64,000 nt of DNA from Agaricus subrufescens (Eukaryota; Basidiomycota; Agaricomycetes; Agaricales; Agaricaceae), in contig CM057062.1 in assembly GCA_029945375.1 (NCBI GenBank), positions 2,929,564-2,993,563 of the forward strand, written 5' to 3'. The position numbers and the translations under genes were made by a program. Each line of letters starts with the position of its first letter. Positions within the stretch are counted from its first letter, which is position 1. Positions 34,452-44,780 of this stretch are shown piece by piece. The notes under the pieces were generated by a model. That model saw only the letters and a list, made by a program, of their open reading frames with translations, did not search any database and was not told the DNA's origin.

Positions 34452-35195
34452 ATCTACCAATCTGTTTCAGATATTTTTTTCATTATTTAAGGTTGCCCTC
34501 AATAACGGAATGCCCACCTTGCTATTCCTTCCAGTCATGGCCTGGCGATCACGAACCGTGGTAGGTAAGTAATTGTATCAAAGTTAACCCGCTTCAAATC
34601 TTCTTGGATGACTTCTGCTAGATACCCCAATCTCCTACTCGAGAGAAAAACCGCACCAAGGGCCCTCTAGCAATCTTTAAACACATCACCACCATGCCCA
34701 ATGCCAACATAGTATATCTCCGTGATTTCCCAAGCATGCATCGTTCTCCCAAGTCTCTAGTCATCTTACGCGTCTGCTCAGCTTCCGACATGGTGCCCAG
34801 AACTACTTCTTCCCGGGATCGTGAAGTAGCTCATCCATATATATCCGCTGTCAAGTACGTCTGCCGCTAATCCCTGAAACAATATCTCCATTGATCTCGT
34901 CAGCCGCACACTCGAGATCATAGAATTTGTAGAATCACGACCTAGTGAAATGATTGGGAAGGATATCGGAGATAGCCTCAAGCACTGCCACCTGCTGAAT
35001 TGATCCGAGTTTCCTTTTCTGGATAGATTGTTCTCGACCATTCTCGAAGCATCCCGTGCTGCCTCCTCACTTCGATCTCACTCATGCAAGAACGCGCAAT
35101 GCTCGTCTCTAGGGCATATATAAACGCTGGCATGTTCACCGAAAATCTTCAAACCTGACATTTGCAAACCCTAATACTCTTAACTCCTATCCTCA
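34452..35195. other. Intergenic with Hsp20 promoter
   Basis: 34500-34800 on the minus strand can be read as short protein-like stretches (MSEAEQTRKMTRDLG; LGYLAEVIQEDLKRVNFDT) in different frames. This is perhaps the remnant of an unidentified gene. 35031-35195 is the promoter of the first Hsp20 gene. Confidence 0.4.
35030..35049 (+). promoter_or_regulatory. Heat-shock element
   Basis: GTTCTCGACCATTCTCGAAG reads as four contiguous 5-bp heat-shock units (gTTCt cGAcc aTTCt cGAAg) with one mismatch. It is 146 bp upstream of the Hsp20 ATG. A TATA box, TATATAAA, is at 35117-35124. Confidence 0.7.
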
Positions 35196-35745
35196 ATGAC
35201 TAGCCTTAACTTGTTCTACGAGCCCTTCTACGAGCTCAAGTCTTTGATGGGACCCTCGTTTGGTAATACCGTTTATCTTCATACTACTGCCCCATCCTCG
35301 AAAGCATTTAAGCCCAAGTACGTCAATCGCTCTTTATCTCAGCCCTGGGTACCTAACATCAACACGTCTGATAGACTAGACCTGCACGAAAACACCGACA
35401 AAAACCTCGTCACAGCTACATTAGAGCTCCCGGGTGTTAAAAAAGAAGACATCCAGTTAAGCGTGCAGAACAACCTTCTCACCGTGTCCGCCGAGAATAA
35501 AGTCTCATCCGAGCACGAAGAGAATGGCTATGCCATACGTGAAAGGCGCTATGGAAAGATCTCGAGGACGATATCACTTCCTCAAGGCATTAAGGTGAGT
35601 TCCATTCAGCCTATTCTGAAATGCGAAAACTTAATTTGATTTTAAGGAAGGAGATGTCAGCGCCTCGATGGCAGATGGTGTATTGACCATCACATGGCCC
35701 AAATCGTCGCCTGAGCAAGAGCCAAAGAGGATAACCATCGCTTAA
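35196..35745 (+). CDS. Hsp20/alpha-crystallin small heat-shock protein (1)
   Basis: ATP-independent chaperone that binds unfolding proteins. Three exons (35196-35317, 35375-35594, 35647-35745) give 146 aa. N-terminal MTSLNLFYEPFYELKSLMGP, then the alpha-crystallin domain: KLDLHENTDKNLVTATLELP, GVKKEDIQLSVQNNLLTVSA, the family signature RERRYGKISRTISLPQGIKEG, and ASMADGVLTITWPK. The first intron is also open in frame, but the shared exon length (122 nt) and junction with the second Hsp20 gene, where that intron contains a stop, show that it is removed. The heat-shock element upstream supports heat induction. Tandem paralogue of the next gene. Confidence 0.93.
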
Positions 35746-36147
35746 TAGTAATCGCCTTCCTCAACGTCTTGATGTAACTTAGCCAAGGGCAATACGATCT
35801 TAATTGTAATTGCCCATTTCCAATTTTCTAATGTATATATATATATATGCACCTCTTTCGTGATCTCTAAAAAGTTGTTCCAAACGTGTCTTCCACTTAC
35901 AATCGCAGTGGCACACTCTGTTAAGCGACATTCCGATGATCTTATCGCACAATTAAGCTCGCCGCAGTCCGTAGTTAATTCTATTCTTGGACCATTAATA
36001 TGACATACAACATACCTGTTTTCGTTTGCCGCAGCACCTCTACCACAGTATAAGTAGAACTCCGTTTGATACCCTCCTCAACTGGAGCAGAAACCCAATC
36101 TCCATCTAGTCCTCTCAGTTCATTTGTTTTCGTCGTCTCATCTATCA
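35746..36147. other. Intergenic between the Hsp20 genes
   Basis: Contains a TATA-like CAGTATAAGTAG near 36045 for the second gene and a (TA)n run near 35834-35847. No clear heat-shock element was found. Confidence 0.45.
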
Positions 36148-36711
36148 ATGTCCAAGTTCAACTTTTTCCACGAGCTCGACCAAATAATCGGGCACACACT
36201 CGCCGACATGTCAAACATTCATAAAGACGGACCTATTATCACACACCTTTCAATGCCTTCCAAACCCAAGTACGACAATTTGGTCGTTCCAGTCTTTTAT
36301 TCATAGACACCTGACTCAATTGACGTATCATACAGACTAGACCTGCACGAAAATACTGAGCAAAACCTCATCACAGCTTTACTTGAGCTCCCAGGAGTCA
36401 AAAAACAAGATATTGAACTAAGTGTACGCGACAACACTCTGATCGTAACCGCCGAGCGCAAGATCCCGGCCAAGCTTGAAGAGAAGGGATTTACTTTACG
36501 TGAGAGACAGTATGGGAAGTTGTCGAGAACACTGTCACTTCCTGAAGGAGTCGAGGTAAACTATTTGTCCCAGATGCTGTGAATATAATAACTCAGAATG
36601 AATTTTCAGGAATCGGATATTGAGGCGTCGATGGCGGATGGAGTATTGACTATCACATTCCCTCAGTCATCACCTAACCAAGAGCCGAAGAGACTTATAA
36701 CTATTACATAG
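36148..36711 (+). CDS. Hsp20/alpha-crystallin small heat-shock protein (2)
   Basis: Second small heat-shock protein, 147 aa from exons 36148-36269, 36336-36555 and 36610-36711. Exons 1 and 2 are the same length as in the first gene (122 and 220 nt). N-terminal MSKFNFFHELDQIIGHTLAD, then LDLHENTEQNLITALLELPG, VKKQDIELSVRDNTLIVTAE, RERQYGKLSRTLSLPEGVEE and ASMADGVLTITFPQ. It is clearly a tandem duplicate, with most divergence in the N-terminal arm. The first intron contains an in-frame stop and must be spliced. Confidence 0.92.
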
Positions 36712-36913
36712 AACAAGAATTTTCTGCGTTGTATTCCCGTCTCTGAAGTGTAATTATATGTGTCCGAGTTTGGTCGAAGAGTGAAATGATCACGTGGTGC
36801 GGAATCAAATGCAATTCGAACGGTGATGGTCATTCTCATGGCCATGGTCAGCTGAGAAAGACGATCCCAGATGACGCCTATAGCTCCAAAGACCCGCAAA
36901 CCCTCGCACGGCC

Positions 36914-38954
36914 ATGTCCTCGAGGCACTTCTACCCCTCCGCAGATGGCCTCGTATTGAAGTCGCTCAAGGGGGCAGTATTGCTCAACCCGAGTTTGCGG
37001 CTGTACGCATCCAGTTCTGCTCCCTATCGATGCACTTGACTCAACATTCTTAACAAGTCATGCGACATCGCGTACCATTTACACAGCTGATCGAACTGAC
37101 GACGTCCAGGTCGCAGTCATCTCCGGTGGTGGGGCTGGCCACGAACCCGCTCATGCAGGATACACTGGCCGAGGAATGCTTTCAGCCTGCGTCTCAGGCG
37201 AGATCTTTGCCAGTCCCAGTTCAAAACAAATCCTACACACCATACGAGTCGCAGCATGCCCAAGTGCAGCTCTGGTCAAGAAATGCGATGTCCTTGTCAT
37301 CATCAACAACTATACCGGCGATCGTCTCAATTTCGGTCTTGCGATCGAAAAGGCCAAGGTCCTCTACCCTGATATCAACATTGCCAGTGTGGTAGTGTCT
37401 GACGATGTCTCCCTTCTTGATTCGCCGACCACTCAGGCTGTTGGACCTCGCGGTCTAGCGGGCAATATTCTCGTTTGTAAACTTCTCGGAGCTCTAGCGG
37501 AAACTGGAGCAGACCTAGAAACTGTCAAATCATATGGAGACGTCGTAGTTTCCGATCTTTCCAGCATCGGCGTCACCCTTGAACACTGCCATGTCCCAGG
37601 ACGAGCACCCAATTCGGAAACTATGCCTGAGGGGGAGTGTGAAGTCGGTTTAGGACTGCATAATGAAGCCGGAGTGAGTCGTAGACAGATGGATGGAATC
37701 CAGGGCGTCATTCAGGAAATGATAGACATGATTCTAAATAGCAAGACTGAGTCGTCGTCGGTCGTAGGAAGAGAAGACGACTTGGTGTTATTTGTGAATA
37801 ACTTGGGGGGCATTTCGCAACTCGAGATGGGTGCGATACTCTCGGATGTAGTAGATGAACTAGGTTCGTCATATTCCTCCCATAGTAGCGTCCTAAGCTG
37901 AGGGTTACAGATAAACGAGATCTGCGCCCGCGGAGGATCTATCTGTCATCGTTCATGACATCCCTCAATGCTCCTGGATTCTCAATTTCGATACTGAACA
38001 CATCTGCAGTCGACCGCAAACTGATATCAAAGGGCCTTTCCATCAACACGTATAACTTGCTAGACGGACCTACCGAAGCCCATTCATGGCTGGGTGTTCG
38101 ACAATGCTGGGACAGAGTCACCCGCCCTCAAGGTACCTTAGATGACACTTACGATGCCACCGACTATCCCTCCCGAAGCACTAGCAAAGATCAAACTTCA
38201 AACATAGCTCTCAATGTTCGACTTCCTGCTACAATCGAACCCGCGCTTCGATCAGCATGCAAGACCGTCCTTGGAATTGAAAAAGAGCTGACCGAATATG
38301 ATACTATAGCCGGAGACGGGGATTGTGGTTATACCTTTACGGCTGGGGCAAGAGGTGAGAACATACATGCGCTCCTTTCAACTTCTAAACGACTTCTGGC
38401 CGAATATCAGGGCTGCTTTCTGAAATCGAAAACCGGGGAAACATTCTGCTTGCTATGGATCCTGCGACGTTGACCGAAAGAATAGCTGATATTCTGGAGG
38501 ACAAGATGGGCGGAACAATCGGCGCGTGTAAATAAACTCTTTTTCTTCCTCTTACCATTCCTCATTCCTCATTTATCGTTCCGTAGTGTTTGGAATTTAT
38601 CTCAACGCATATTCACATGCACTCCGATCCACAAGTGAACTACACAAAGCACCTTTACAAGCCCTCGAAAACCTATGCCGTCACACAACAGCCAAACCAG
38701 GCGACCGAACAGTTATAGACGCACTTCGACCGTTCTGCGAAGTGTTTGCCGACAGTGGGGATCTTAGACAAGCAGTTTCGGCTGCCATGTCTGGGGCTAT
38801 GCGGACGCGTGAGATGAAAGCGAGGTTGGGGAGGGCGGCTTATGTTGGGAAAATGATGGAGGAAGGTTATGGTGTTGTGGATCCTGGTGCTTGGGGTGTT
38901 GCAAAATTGTTAGAAGGGTTTTCTGAGGGATTTTTTCCTTCAGGTAGAGGATAA
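36914..38954 (+). CDS. DAK1: Dihydroxyacetone kinase
   Basis: ATP-dependent kinase that phosphorylates dihydroxyacetone (glycerol/methylglyoxal detoxification branch), cytosolic. Five exons join in phase: 36914-37002, 37058-37863, 37911-38354, 38411-38527, 38587-38954 (607 aa, normal for fungal Dak). DhaK half: LVLKSLKGAVLLNPSLRLHA, VAVISGGGAGHEPAHAGYTG, NNYTGDRLNFGLAIEKAK, RGLAGNILVCKLLGA, GLGLHNEAG (His that binds the substrate covalently), LFVNNLGGISQLEM, then FMTSLNAPGFSIS after intron 2. DhaL half: TIAGDGDCGYTFTAGARG (Asp residues for Mg-ATP), DKMGGTIGALFGIYLNAYSH, and ARLGRAAYVGKMMEEGYGVV near the C-terminus. Without splicing the gene looks frame-broken; the four short introns resolve this. 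Its 3' end is duplicated at about 14845-15010. Confidence 0.9.
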
Positions 38955-39128
38955 GAGTCGATTAGGGAGATTTTATGGAATGCTTTGATGCAATTACTTG
39001 TTTGCTTCTTATTCGTGATTTCTGACCTGTGATCAGGAGGAAGAGCAAGTTTAGTATTGGATTATTGACGACGACATCAGATGACTAAACAGCGACAAGG
39101 TTCAAAATTGAAGTGGCTCTGTATACAA

Positions 39129-40293
39129 TTATTCAGGATATGGGATCACATAGCACATCTTTGGTCTCTTTTCCGCTTGATATACAAAGATTATCACTCG
39201 TTCACTTGGTACACCTCCGAAAACAACAACCTCGAATTCCGGTGAGCGTCGTTGAATCTCTTCTAGCTCTGATACAAATGCTTTTAATTCAGCACTTGAA
39301 CGCGGCTGTCGCAAAAATGAAAACATCATCTGTTTAGTTCAAGCCTTAACAAGCTGGGCACGCTCACCCGATTTAGTCTCAAATCCTTGTTGAAAAGCTC
39401 GCCAAATCTTCCTTTATACACCTTAGCCGGGCTCATCTCTTTCCAATCGAGGTGTCCAAACTTGAGGCTTCCGAGCTGTACTTTCCGATAAAGGTTCGTA
39501 TTTGTGCTCGAGAACTCGCCCCACTGTAAAAAAAAAATGAGGTTCGGGATTGAAACCGGGAGTGTTCAGATGACCTACCCCATAAAAAACAAGAGAAGCT
39601 AAGAAGCCTGAACGGAGTTGGTAACATAGCTTGGCCATTCGGACCTCCGGTAGCAGTACCTCATACATATCAGCCTGCATGTGCAAGCCGTCTTCTCGTT
39701 TGCGCCAAATTATGAATGGAAAAAATGCGACATTAGTGACGATATCACGGAAGAGTGCTGAGTGAAATTCTGTAACTGCTGATGACGGTGTCTTGCCATC
39801 CAACGATGAGCAATACTGGAGCCAAGTAGATTTAACTGATGCTGATACCAATACTGCCTCAACATTGGTCGCAAAGGATGGAACACAACACTTACCCGGC
39901 GGTACGTCATCTCCACTACATTTCTTCCAAAGCTCAATCAGCTTCTGTGCCACAATTTTCTCGATATCGTCGGCATCGCCAACATGAAATTCCCCGGACC
40001 TACGCGAGTCCTGCAGATAGTCGGCAAATGATGCATGAAGGAACGTCAACCCCTCCTTATGCGCAATTTTCCAATCGGGTATCTTTAGTGCCGATCGACA
40101 CTTGATCAAAGATGCGTAAATGGTATTTTGGTTGAGGGCGAAGAATATGGACATTCCTCTGAGTGTCCGGAGAACACTTCGAAAATACAAAGGTCCATGA
40201 ATAGTGGAGCCAAGCAACAACTTAGCTGCTGGCCAGAGCGCCGATGGAATTGAAGAGAGGATCTCGTGGTAGAGCGCGTCCAAATGAACAAAC
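39129..40293 (-). pseudogene. NLR-10, 3' part (split by copia element)
   Basis: C-terminal part of an NLR gene interrupted by the copia retrotransposon. It starts in exon 3 at HLDALYHEILSSIPSALWPA (the preceding NENPFV is at 46864 and above), then KIPDWKIAHKEGLTFLHASF. Exon 4 has ASVKSTWLQYCSSLDGK and YEVLLPEVRMAKLCYQLRSG, exon 5 QLGSLKFGHLDWKEMSPAKV, and exon 6 PRSSAELKAFVSELEEIQ, ending YVIPYPE with TAA at 39129. Apart from the insertion it reads cleanly, with a small deletion (STIHGPLYFRSVL) compared with NLR-2. Confidence 0.88.
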
Positions 40294-40698
40294 TGTTAGA
40301 ATAATAATAGTATTAGATGCTTGTATAAGCTCGTACTTTATTTAGATAGATATACTTGTATCTCTCCGAGCATTGAGCGACTCATAGCTCTGCCTAATCG
40401 TGTATGTGGATACCTGTAGCTCATGCTCTTCTAAGCTGAGCAATTATGCTTATAATATGCGACCCACAGTAAAGGATTTACCTGTGGATGGACTAGTAGT
40501 TTAGTATATAAACCCCATGTATTCACTGTAATCTATATCGTCGAAGATACATCTTCTACATCTCTACTACTCTCAACACCTACTTCAGCTCCTTAGAACT
40601 ATCTCCTACTACTTCTAGTAAGTACTACTCAACCTGCCACTACGCTAGTTAGCTGCTAGCATGATGATTCCCTGGAGGATATCATTATTATCTTAACA
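40294..40698 (+). repeat. 5' LTR
   Basis: 405 bp, TGTTAGAATAATAATAGTAT ... TATTATCTTAACA. Carries a TATA box (TATATAAA, 40505-40512) suitable for the element's own transcription. Confidence 0.95.
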
Positions 40699-40710
40699 GG
40701 TTATGGGCCC
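40699..40710 (+). other. Primer-binding site (initiator-tRNA half type)
   Basis: GGTTATGGGCCC immediately abuts the 5' LTR. It is complementary to the CAT anticodon region of initiator tRNA-Met, the primer arrangement known from Drosophila copia, in which a tRNA fragment is used. Confidence 0.8.
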
Positions 40711-40937
40711 CGATCGCCAGCTCACTATGTGCAAGGGCACTTGCACTGGCAGAGTAGGTTGATCATGTAACCTGGAATCAAGTGGTAGTGAGATAGACAT
40801 ATCTCCCAACTACGGTTGACCGCTATTCCGAGTCACCCATATAGGTGTACAGACCTATGACATCAGACTGCTAGCAGCATCGGCTGATTACCCCTGCGCT
40901 ATAAATTGCTGATTTCTATTATTAGAATCAAGCAAAC

Positions 40938-43900
40938 ATGTCTCACGTCATCGCTCTGCTCAATTCTGTCGAACAACTTACCGGAGCCGAGAATTACAGC
41001 ACCTGGAAGGATGAAATGGCTGATATTCTTATCCTCCAAATTGCTAATGGGTTTTCATACAATGCCTACGACGTCTGCCTTAACAAGTGGACGATCCCGG
41101 CTAAACACAAACTACCACCCAAGTTGGAAACCCAAACTCAAGAAGCTTATACCGAAGGTATAACCCAGCTTGAAGAAGAGAATAATACTATCGATGAAGC
41201 TATTGAAGAGAGAAATCGTCTCTCTCATACTGCAAGGGCCATGATAAATTCTAGAATCACTAGAGGCCTAGTTGCGCAGAGATTCAACTCTGCTGCAGAC
41301 CTTTGGAACTTCCTCGAGAAGACCTACGGTGTAACCGGTCCATCGGCTATCTATGCCTTGTACCGGCAAACCATTAATTTCCGAATTACTGGAACAAAGG
41401 AACCATCGGCCGAAATAGCCAGCCTCGAGTTAATCTATTCCAGGCTCCGAAGCACTGGGGTAGATATTCCAGAATTAGTAATGGCGATGTCCCTGCTCGG
41501 TGCCATACCAGAGCATTGGAAGATCGCATCATCCTTCTTAGCTGCCAAAGGAGACGTCCCAGACGTAACCTTCCAAGCAGTCAGAGCCGCGATTTTACAA
41601 GAGTATAATCAGCGCCTGTCTAGCAATCACCCCCAGGTGAATCGCTTCTCTGGTGTCAAACAAGGAGGCTTTAAAAAGCCTCAATGGCAACCATATAAAG
41701 GACAACAGCAGCCTATGCAGCGACCTAATAATGGCCAGCAGCAACAGCAGCAACAACAACCACAGCAGAGGAATTCTGCTGGTCCGCAGAAGAAGACTCG
41801 CCGAGGGAGGAAAAAGCCTCAGCCTCAGGTAAATGAAATAATCGCCTCTACTGGCGTTCTGCAGCTTGACGACTACTCGCCGCAGACCTCGACTCTTTTT
41901 GCCCCTGCCACGGGCCAACCGCAGGTTAGCGCTCTTGGAGTTGCAACCTCATCAACGCTCCCAAAGAAGGTAGAGCATAATTCAACTTCGCAGATCACCC
42001 TTGACCCGCGACCCAGACCGTACCCTTCCAGAATGGCACTCGCCAAGGAACGCGCCCTCAAACTCTACGAGGACAGGACGCAATCCAGGAATGGTGGAGA
42101 AACTTCTACTACCCCCTCACCAATTTCGAAAGCAGAAATGCTCCGAAAGTTTTGGGAAGAAGAAGAAGCAACCGCAATGCGGAAGCACATGGAAAATCCC
42201 ATGTCTCCATACATGCAAAGGTACACCGAGATGCGGAGCGCTTTCCGATACCAAGCTTTCAAAGAAAAGCTGGAAAAGGAGGAACTCCCCCAAGAGCCAA
42301 TAATCGTCGATCCCATCGACGAGGCAATAAGGGAAGAAGCTCCGAAGAGCTTCGATCTCGAAACCGTGTCCCTGGGAAGCGAAACTGAGGACATAAAGAT
42401 CGATGATTACAAGTATGTGATCCGATCTATTAATGATTATCAATCAGCTAACCTTATACAGGCCGGAGATGTCCCCTACTATTCAGATGTAGGAAGAGAC
42501 TCTAGTAGTACACCGGCTGTATATTGTATTAATACATCTCCCTGCTGCTTCGCTTCTATATCTGAGGAAGTAAATGAGGATCCTGCCGAACCTCAAGAAG
42601 CCAGAACACCAGATAATCATAGTACTGGCAATCTGCCTAGTATAAGTGGCGTTACACCTATAAATGACGACTTTCCAATCAGATGGTTACTAGATTCAGG
42701 AGCATCACGACATTTTACAAATAACCTTGATGACTTCCTAGATTATGTAACTGGTGATTACGGAGACGCGGGAACTGCGCATAACAGCAATGATATAAAA
42801 ATAACTGCTGTCGGAACTGTAATGATAGAGTACGAAGTCTATAATACGACTGACGGAAATACATACCTCATGCGAAACACTGTAACCAGGGTTGAATACG
42901 CAGAGGAACTACGGGAAAGGATACTATCAGTCAACACATATTTAAATATGGGTTGGACATCGATTGGTGAAACGGATCGAACCATTCTATATGACAGACA
43001 TGGGAACCCTGCTCTAATGGCCCAAAAGGTTCCTGGAGGAGCACAAAACCTCCACTATGTTCGATCCCGCATCATTAAAAATGATGCTTATAACGTCAAT
43101 AAAATAAGTGTTAATGAGATCACTTATGAAGTCTGGCATCAAAGATTCGGACACTGTTCAGATTTCGCTCTGAACAAAGTACCTGAATGCTCCAGTGAAC
43201 GGATTATAATCCCGAAAGCTTCTGATCATGTATGCAAGGGCTGTGCGCTAGGCAAACAAAATCAGAAACCCTTTCAACCAAACCCAAAACGAGCTAAGGC
43301 AATTGGCGAGATGACACATTCTGATCTTCTCGAAATGCCGATCAAGTCATACTCCAAATATAAATGGGTACTGACATTTTTGGATGACTATTCATCCGCC
43401 TGCACAATCGTCCTAATAAGGAACAAAGCTGACGTACCAAGGTACATAGAAGCTTACGTACATAAAATGTGGCATTCACAAAAAGTTCGTTGTTTCCGAT
43501 TTCGGACAGACAATGGCGGAGAATATGTCTCCCAAGGACTCAAGGACTTCTTCCTTGACAATGCGATGGACCACCAAACAACAGTCCCCTATGCACACCA
43601 ACAAAACGGTCGTGCAGAAAGGTTAAATCGCACCTTGCTCGAAAAAGAACAGGCAATGAGGCTACATGCCTGCTTACCTGATTCTTATTGGGAATTTGCT
43701 ATTTCAGCAGCCGTTCACGTATATAATAATACACCAATGCGTCGCCTAAATTGGCAGACTCCACACCAATACTTCGGATATGAAAAGATTGACTTAAATC
43801 ACCTCCGAGTATTTGGATGCGGTGCATATGCATTCATACCAGAGGAAAAGCGAATTAATAAGCTTTCACCTCGATCTGAATTCATGACATTCATTGGATA

Positions 43901-44780
43901 TGCTCCGGATGGGAGCTATTTGTTCTTCCGACATAAATCCAATAGAACTGTGTTTAGATCAAGATCTGCAATCTTTGATGAACGAATCTTTCCGTTCTGC
44001 CCAGATTACAAACCTGGTGAACTAGAGAAAAGAATGCTTCGAGACGATGGAACTGACGATTCATCATCCTCAGAAGAAAATCCTCTAAGACCCTTAGAGT
44101 ATGATCCTAATTTCTCAGATTCTTTCACACCAAAACCGATGAATAATTTTCGGCATAGCCAATATCATCACCCTTCTTCCTCTAATCAGGAAAGGCCATC
44201 GAATCCCACTCCACCTCGTGATAACAGTCCACCACCTGATGATGACCATGAATCCTTCAGTCATGATATCGGAAGTGCAGAAGGACATCGTCAACCAATA
44301 GACTATCACGATGAAAATAGATTTGATCCACAACCGCCGCCGTCTACCCCTTCTGACTTAGGTCCAGGAGAAGTTCAGCCTCCTCCCAGTACTCCTCCCC
44401 GCTTCTCTACGCAAGAGAAAGGAAAAATGAGAGTACCTACTCCGAGTCCGAGCTCTTCTCCGAGCCCAAGGTCGATTCCTAAAGAACGACCCCCAGTCAT
44501 AAGAAGAGAAAGGTCATTACCTAATAGACCTCCCTTCATTCTTCCAGAGGGATTCCCTCCGAGAAGATCGACAAGACAACGGCAACCCCCTGTAAGACCA
44601 GGAAATGTCTATGGTGAAAGATCAAATCCTGTAGATATTGAAAGACAAAGTAGCGGAGACTGGCCAAGCTCAATCGCTTCGAAAGAGCAACCAGACCCTT
44701 CCGAACCTCCATCAGAAAGAATCAACCGACCACGTTGGCATTCTGATGAGAAGATGTCGATGATCCGATGGGAATGGTGA
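40938..44780 (+). CDS. Copia Gag-protease-integrase polyprotein
   Basis: 1280 codons. Residues 1 to about 300 are Gag-like (VEQLTGAENYSTWKDEMADI; ...LWNFLEKTYG). A Gln-rich, basic stretch follows (QQQQQQQQPQQRNSAGPQKK) with no CCHC zinc knuckle. Aspartic protease WLLDSGASRHFTNN is at about residue 585. The integrase has the HHCC zinc motif (WHQRFGHC ... CKGCALGKQ) from about 733, then catalytic Asp in FLDDYSS (about 816), Asp in RTDNGGEY (about 857) and Glu in GRAERLNR (about 893), giving the DD35E pattern. The C-terminal part is Pro/Ser-rich. The frame ends at TGA 44778-44780, just before the reverse transcriptase, which is in the -1 frame. Confidence 0.93.
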   Translation: MSHVIALLNSVEQLTGAENYSTWKDEMADILILQIANGFSYNAYDVCLNKWTIPAKHKLPPKLETQTQEAYTEGITQLEEENNTIDEAIEERNRLSHTARAMINSRITRGLVAQRFNSAADLWNFLEKTYGVTGPSAIYALYRQTINFRITGTKEPSAEIASLELIYSRLRSTGVDIPELVMAMSLLGAIPEHWKIASSFLAAKGDVPDVTFQAVRAAILQEYNQRLSSNHPQVNRFSGVKQGGFKKPQWQPYKGQQQPMQRPNNGQQQQQQQQPQQRNSAGPQKKTRRGRKKPQPQVNEIIASTGVLQLDDYSPQTSTLFAPATGQPQVSALGVATSSTLPKKVEHNSTSQITLDPRPRPYPSRMALAKERALKLYEDRTQSRNGGETSTTPSPISKAEMLRKFWEEEEATAMRKHMENPMSPYMQRYTEMRSAFRYQAFKEKLEKEELPQEPIIVDPIDEAIREEAPKSFDLETVSLGSETEDIKIDDYKYVIRSINDYQSANLIQAGDVPYYSDVGRDSSSTPAVYCINTSPCCFASISEEVNEDPAEPQEARTPDNHSTGNLPSISGVTPINDDFPIRWLLDSGASRHFTNNLDDFLDYVTGDYGDAGTAHNSNDIKITAVGTVMIEYEVYNTTDGNTYLMRNTVTRVEYAEELRERILSVNTYLNMGWTSIGETDRTILYDRHGNPALMAQKVPGGAQNLHYVRSRIIKNDAYNVNKISVNEITYEVWHQRFGHCSDFALNKVPECSSERIIIPKASDHVCKGCALGKQNQKPFQPNPKRAKAIGEMTHSDLLEMPIKSYSKYKWVLTFLDDYSSACTIVLIRNKADVPRYIEAYVHKMWHSQKVRCFRFRTDNGGEYVSQGLKDFFLDNAMDHQTTVPYAHQQNGRAERLNRTLLEKEQAMRLHACLPDSYWEFAISAAVHVYNNTPMRRLNWQTPHQYFGYEKIDLNHLRVFGCGAYAFIPEEKRINKLSPRSEFMTFIGYAPDGSYLFFRHKSNRTVFRSRSAIFDERIFPFCPDYKPGELEKRMLRDDGTDDSSSSEENPLRPLEYDPNFSDSFTPKPMNNFRHSQYHHPSSSNQERPSNPTPPRDNSPPPDDDHESFSHDIGSAEGHRQPIDYHDENRFDPQPPPSTPSDLGPGEVQPPPSTPPRFSTQEKGKMRVPTPSPSSSPSPRSIPKERPPVIRRERSLPNRPPFILPEGFPPRRSTRQRQPPVRPGNVYGERSNPVDIERQSSGDWPSSIASKEQPDPSEPPSERINRPRWHSDEKMSMIRWEW

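Noticed and set aside
36914..38954. Dihydroxyacetone kinase read as a frameshifted pseudogene
   Set aside because: Four short introns with proper borders and matching phases give one 607-aa frame with all family motifs.
41595..42443. Antisense open frames across the copia Gag region
   Set aside because: They are shadows of the low-complexity Gln/Lys-rich Gag coding sequence on the other strand.
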